DNA of 6,802 nucleotides from Pseudomonadota bacterium. Its GTDB lineage: Bacteria > Pseudomonadota > Gammaproteobacteria > Xanthomonadales > Xanthomonadaceae. The notes below the pieces were generated by a model. That model made no database searches, had not been told where the DNA came from, and was given only the letters and a program-made list of their open reading frames with translations. The position numbers and the translations under genes are program-made. Location: positions 1-6,802 of the forward strand of contig JAFADB010000085.1 in the NCBI GenBank assembly GCA_023425225.1, read 5' to 3'. Shown piece by piece: positions 6,008-6,802 of this stretch. Positions within the stretch are counted from its first letter, which is position 1. Each line of letters begins with the position of its first letter.

Positions 6008-6379
6008 TCAGGGGTTATCGCCGCGTGGTGGCGGCATGGCCGGTGGCTCGGCGCGCGACTGCGCGCGGGTGGGTGCGGGATCGTCCATGTAGCGGACGCG
6101 GCCGTGGTCGTCCATGTACTTGACCCGGTTGATGCTGCGGCCATCGAAGGGGATCCGCTCGGCACCGAGGATCTGCCCGCCGGTGCTGCGCTGGACGCGG
6201 CGCACCGCATCGGACAGCGAGCGGCTGCCATCCATCTGTGCCGTCCGCGCCGGCGCGCGCGCGCCGGCATCGCGCGGAGGCGGCCCGCCCATGCCTTCGG
6301 CCTGCTGGGCGAACGCCGGCGCAGCGGCGACCAGCAGGACCAGCGGAAGGCATCGGCGATGGGGGGAGAAGAGCTTCAC
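6008..6379 (-). CDS. Small exported PepSY-like protein upstream of phoPQ
   Basis: 123 residues. Signal peptide at 1-24 (MKLFSPHRR, hydrophobic LPLVLLVAAA, AFA before QQ), so the mature protein is periplasmic. After a Gly/Pro/Ala-rich linker (25-50) residues 54-101 resemble a PepSY fold: SLSDAVRRVQRSTGGQILGAERI, then DGRSINRVKYMDDHGRVRYMDDP, i.e. a helix with a TGG turn followed by strands ending in a D-G-R-V pattern. The tail is Pro-rich (PPAMPPPRGDNP). PepSY proteins are periplasmic or membrane-linked modulators often encoded next to two-component systems; a role in tuning PhoQ is inference from position. The start is GTG at 6379 with AGGA nine bases upstream; no in-frame ATG precedes the signal peptide. 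A 69-base spacer separates it from phoP. YMDD occurs twice, nine residues apart. Confidence 0.75.
   Translation of the reverse strand: MKLFSPHRRCLPLVLLVAAAPAFAQQAEGMGGPPPRDAGARAPARTAQMDGSRSLSDAVRRVQRSTGGQILGAERIPFDGRSINRVKYMDDHGRVRYMDDPAPTRAQSRAEPPAMPPPRGDNP
6249..6268. repeat. Perfect 20-bp GC palindrome within the PepSY-like gene
   Basis: GCCGGCGCGCGC and its mirror complement form a perfect 20-bp palindrome with an alternating CG core, over codons 38-44 (AGARAPA) in the linker after the signal peptide. Alternating CG can adopt Z-DNA or cruciform form in vitro. No function is implied. Confidence 0.6.
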
Positions 6380-6491
6380 TGCATCGAATCCTAGCGGACG
6401 GCTCCGGATCGTTCAAAATTCGTGAAGAGGCAGGAATCGAGGAAGGATTCGAGCTCTATGGCGGTGGAGTCGGAATTCTTGGTTTCCAGCA

Positions 6492-6517
6492 GTGAATCCG
6501 GTCTGAACTTTTCTGAA
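6492..6517 (-). promoter_or_regulatory. Direct repeats TTCAG-N5-TTCAG-N6-TTCAC, candidate PhoP (response-regulator) binding site
   Basis: On the minus strand TTCAG begins at 6517 and 6507 and TTCAC at 6496, i.e. spacings of 10 and 11 bases, one helical turn each. OmpR/PhoB-family dimers bind two half-sites in this tandem, same-face arrangement. The repeats differ from the enterobacterial PhoP box (GTTTA-type half-sites), so assignment to PhoP rests on geometry and position, about 115 bases before the operon's first start codon. Confidence 0.45.
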
Positions 6518-6529
6518 TCCGACCACCGC

Positions 6530-6541
6530 TGTTAATTTACA
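6530..6541. promoter_or_regulatory. A+T-rich near-palindrome, possible operator or promoter element
   Basis: TGTTAATTTACA is a palindrome except for one T-T pair (TGTnAATTnACA) and is the most A+T-rich spot in the window. It lies 12 bases upstream of the TTCAG repeats with respect to the phoPQ operon. It could be a binding site for another regulator or an upstream promoter element; the evidence is only composition and symmetry. Confidence 0.3.
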
Positions 6542-6547
6542 TGAACA

Positions 6548-6570
6548 ACGGCAAGGCCGTCCGCTGCCGT
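6548..6570. repeat. Six-pair inverted repeat
   Basis: ACGGCA (6548-6553) and TGCCGT (6565-6570) are exact reverse complements around an 11-base centre. No U-run follows on either strand. It may be chance, or part of a structured leader. Confidence 0.3.
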
Positions 6571-6651
6571 GAATTGCGCCTTCCCCGCTGCGCGGCCCTC
6601 TTGGTTCCATTTCGCTGAAAGTCGGCCGATCTTCGGGAAAATTCGCCGATC

Positions 6652-6669
6652 ATCTGCCGATACGCAGAT
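6652..6669 (-). terminator. Stem-loop after the right-edge gene, possible terminator
   Basis: ATCTGC and GCAGAT pair perfectly around a six-base loop, beginning 15 bases after the stop codon of the partial gene. On the minus strand a TTTT appears only about ten bases beyond the stem, so it is not a canonical intrinsic terminator; it may instead protect the mRNA end. Confidence 0.35.
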
Positions 6670-6684
6670 ACCCCACGGGCCTGT

Positions 6685-6802
6685 TCACGCCGCCAGACGG
6701 GCGGCATCGACGGCCTGCAACGCCTGCTCGATCAATGCCCAGTCCGCGCCACTGCGATGCGCGCCCTCGCTGAGCACCTGGCGGAACAGGCGGCCGCCGG
6801 GC
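6685..6802 (-). CDS. C-terminal end of an unidentified protein (runs off right edge)
   Basis: The last 38 codons of a minus-strand gene ending in TGA at 6687-6685; the 5' part is outside the window. The visible end reads PGGRLFRQVLSEGAHRSG, then ADWALIEQALQAVDAARLAA. It looks like real protein: a helical, amphipathic C-terminus with codon composition like its neighbours, and a stem-loop follows the stop. I do not recognise the family and assign no function. It is on the same strand as the phoPQ cluster but separated by 305 bases, so it is probably a separate transcription unit. Confidence 0.6.
   Translation of the reverse strand, partial: PGGRLFRQVLSEGAHRSGADWALIEQALQAVDAARLAA

Larger units (their letters stand above)
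6380..6684. other. 305-base intergenic region upstream of the PepSY-phoP-phoQ operon
   Basis: No credible gene: short open frames here lack ribosome sites and protein-like composition. The region is less GC-rich than its surroundings. In order on the minus strand it holds a hairpin after the right-edge gene (6652-6669), a CCGA/TCGG mini-hairpin (6626-6636), a six-pair dyad (6548-6570), an A+T-rich near-palindrome (6530-6541), the TTCA(G/C) repeats (6492-6517), and about 110 bases of probable leader. GCCGAT occurs three times (6625, 6645, 6656). I found no textbook -35/-10 pair; AAGAAT at about 6478-6473 (minus strand) is the best -10-like match and lies about 20 bases after the repeats. A small RNA cannot be excluded. 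Confidence 0.55.

Noticed and set aside
3765..6394. Plus-strand open frames of 507 and 328 residues opposite phoQ and phoP
   Set aside because: Gln/His/Leu/Ala-rich reading typical of the complement of real genes; the minus strand encodes complete kinase and regulator domains.
6413..6610. 65-residue minus-strand open frame in the intergenic region
   Set aside because: No ribosome site, no coherent hydrophobic or domain pattern, and it overlaps the regulatory repeats.
1..6802. Mobile element, CRISPR, toxin-antitoxin or defence system
   Set aside because: No transposase, integrase, repeat-spacer pattern, tRNA-adjacent attachment site or composition shift was seen; gene content is housekeeping and signalling.

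Overview
The window is uniformly GC-rich and gene-dense. It reads as a chromosomal housekeeping segment from a gammaproteobacterium of the Xanthomonadaceae (Xanthomonas, Stenotrophomonas, Pseudoxanthomonas, Lysobacter relatives). The assignment rests on the gene order birA-coaX-(SPOR-type membrane protein), the PhoP/PhoQ pair and MtfA, and on base composition; the species cannot be named from sequence alone. I see no mobile element, CRISPR array, tRNA or rRNA.

Left part, minus strand (about 2066 down to 1): a cofactor operon, birA (biotin-protein ligase/repressor), coaX (type III pantothenate kinase) and the start of an A/P-rich one-pass membrane protein, probably of the SPOR type, that runs off the left edge. 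birA and coaX overlap as ATGA and the third gene starts 8 bases after coaX, so the three are tightly coupled.

Middle, plus strand (about 2135 to 3222): divergent from birA lies a small predicted exported protein of unknown function, and overlapping its 3' end is mtfA, a zinc metallopeptidase with an intact HEMAH site. This pair converges on a minus-strand gene for a small one-pass membrane protein of unknown function.

Right part, minus strand (6379 down to about 3302): a signalling cluster. A small exported PepSY-like protein is followed by an OmpR-family response regulator (PhoP) and a membrane histidine kinase (PhoQ); the small membrane protein follows phoQ after 142 bases. Upstream of the PepSY-like gene is a 305-base intergenic region. 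It carries three TTCA(G/C) direct repeats spaced 10 and 11 bases, the geometry expected for an OmpR/PhoB-family regulator, plus an A+T-rich near-palindrome and several short hairpins. Beyond it is the C-terminal end of an unidentified gene.

The observation most worth pursuing is that PhoPQ here seems to have two candidate accessory proteins, PepSY-like upstream and a small membrane protein downstream, and a likely response-regulator box. None of this is proof of a new system; most of the window is ordinary.
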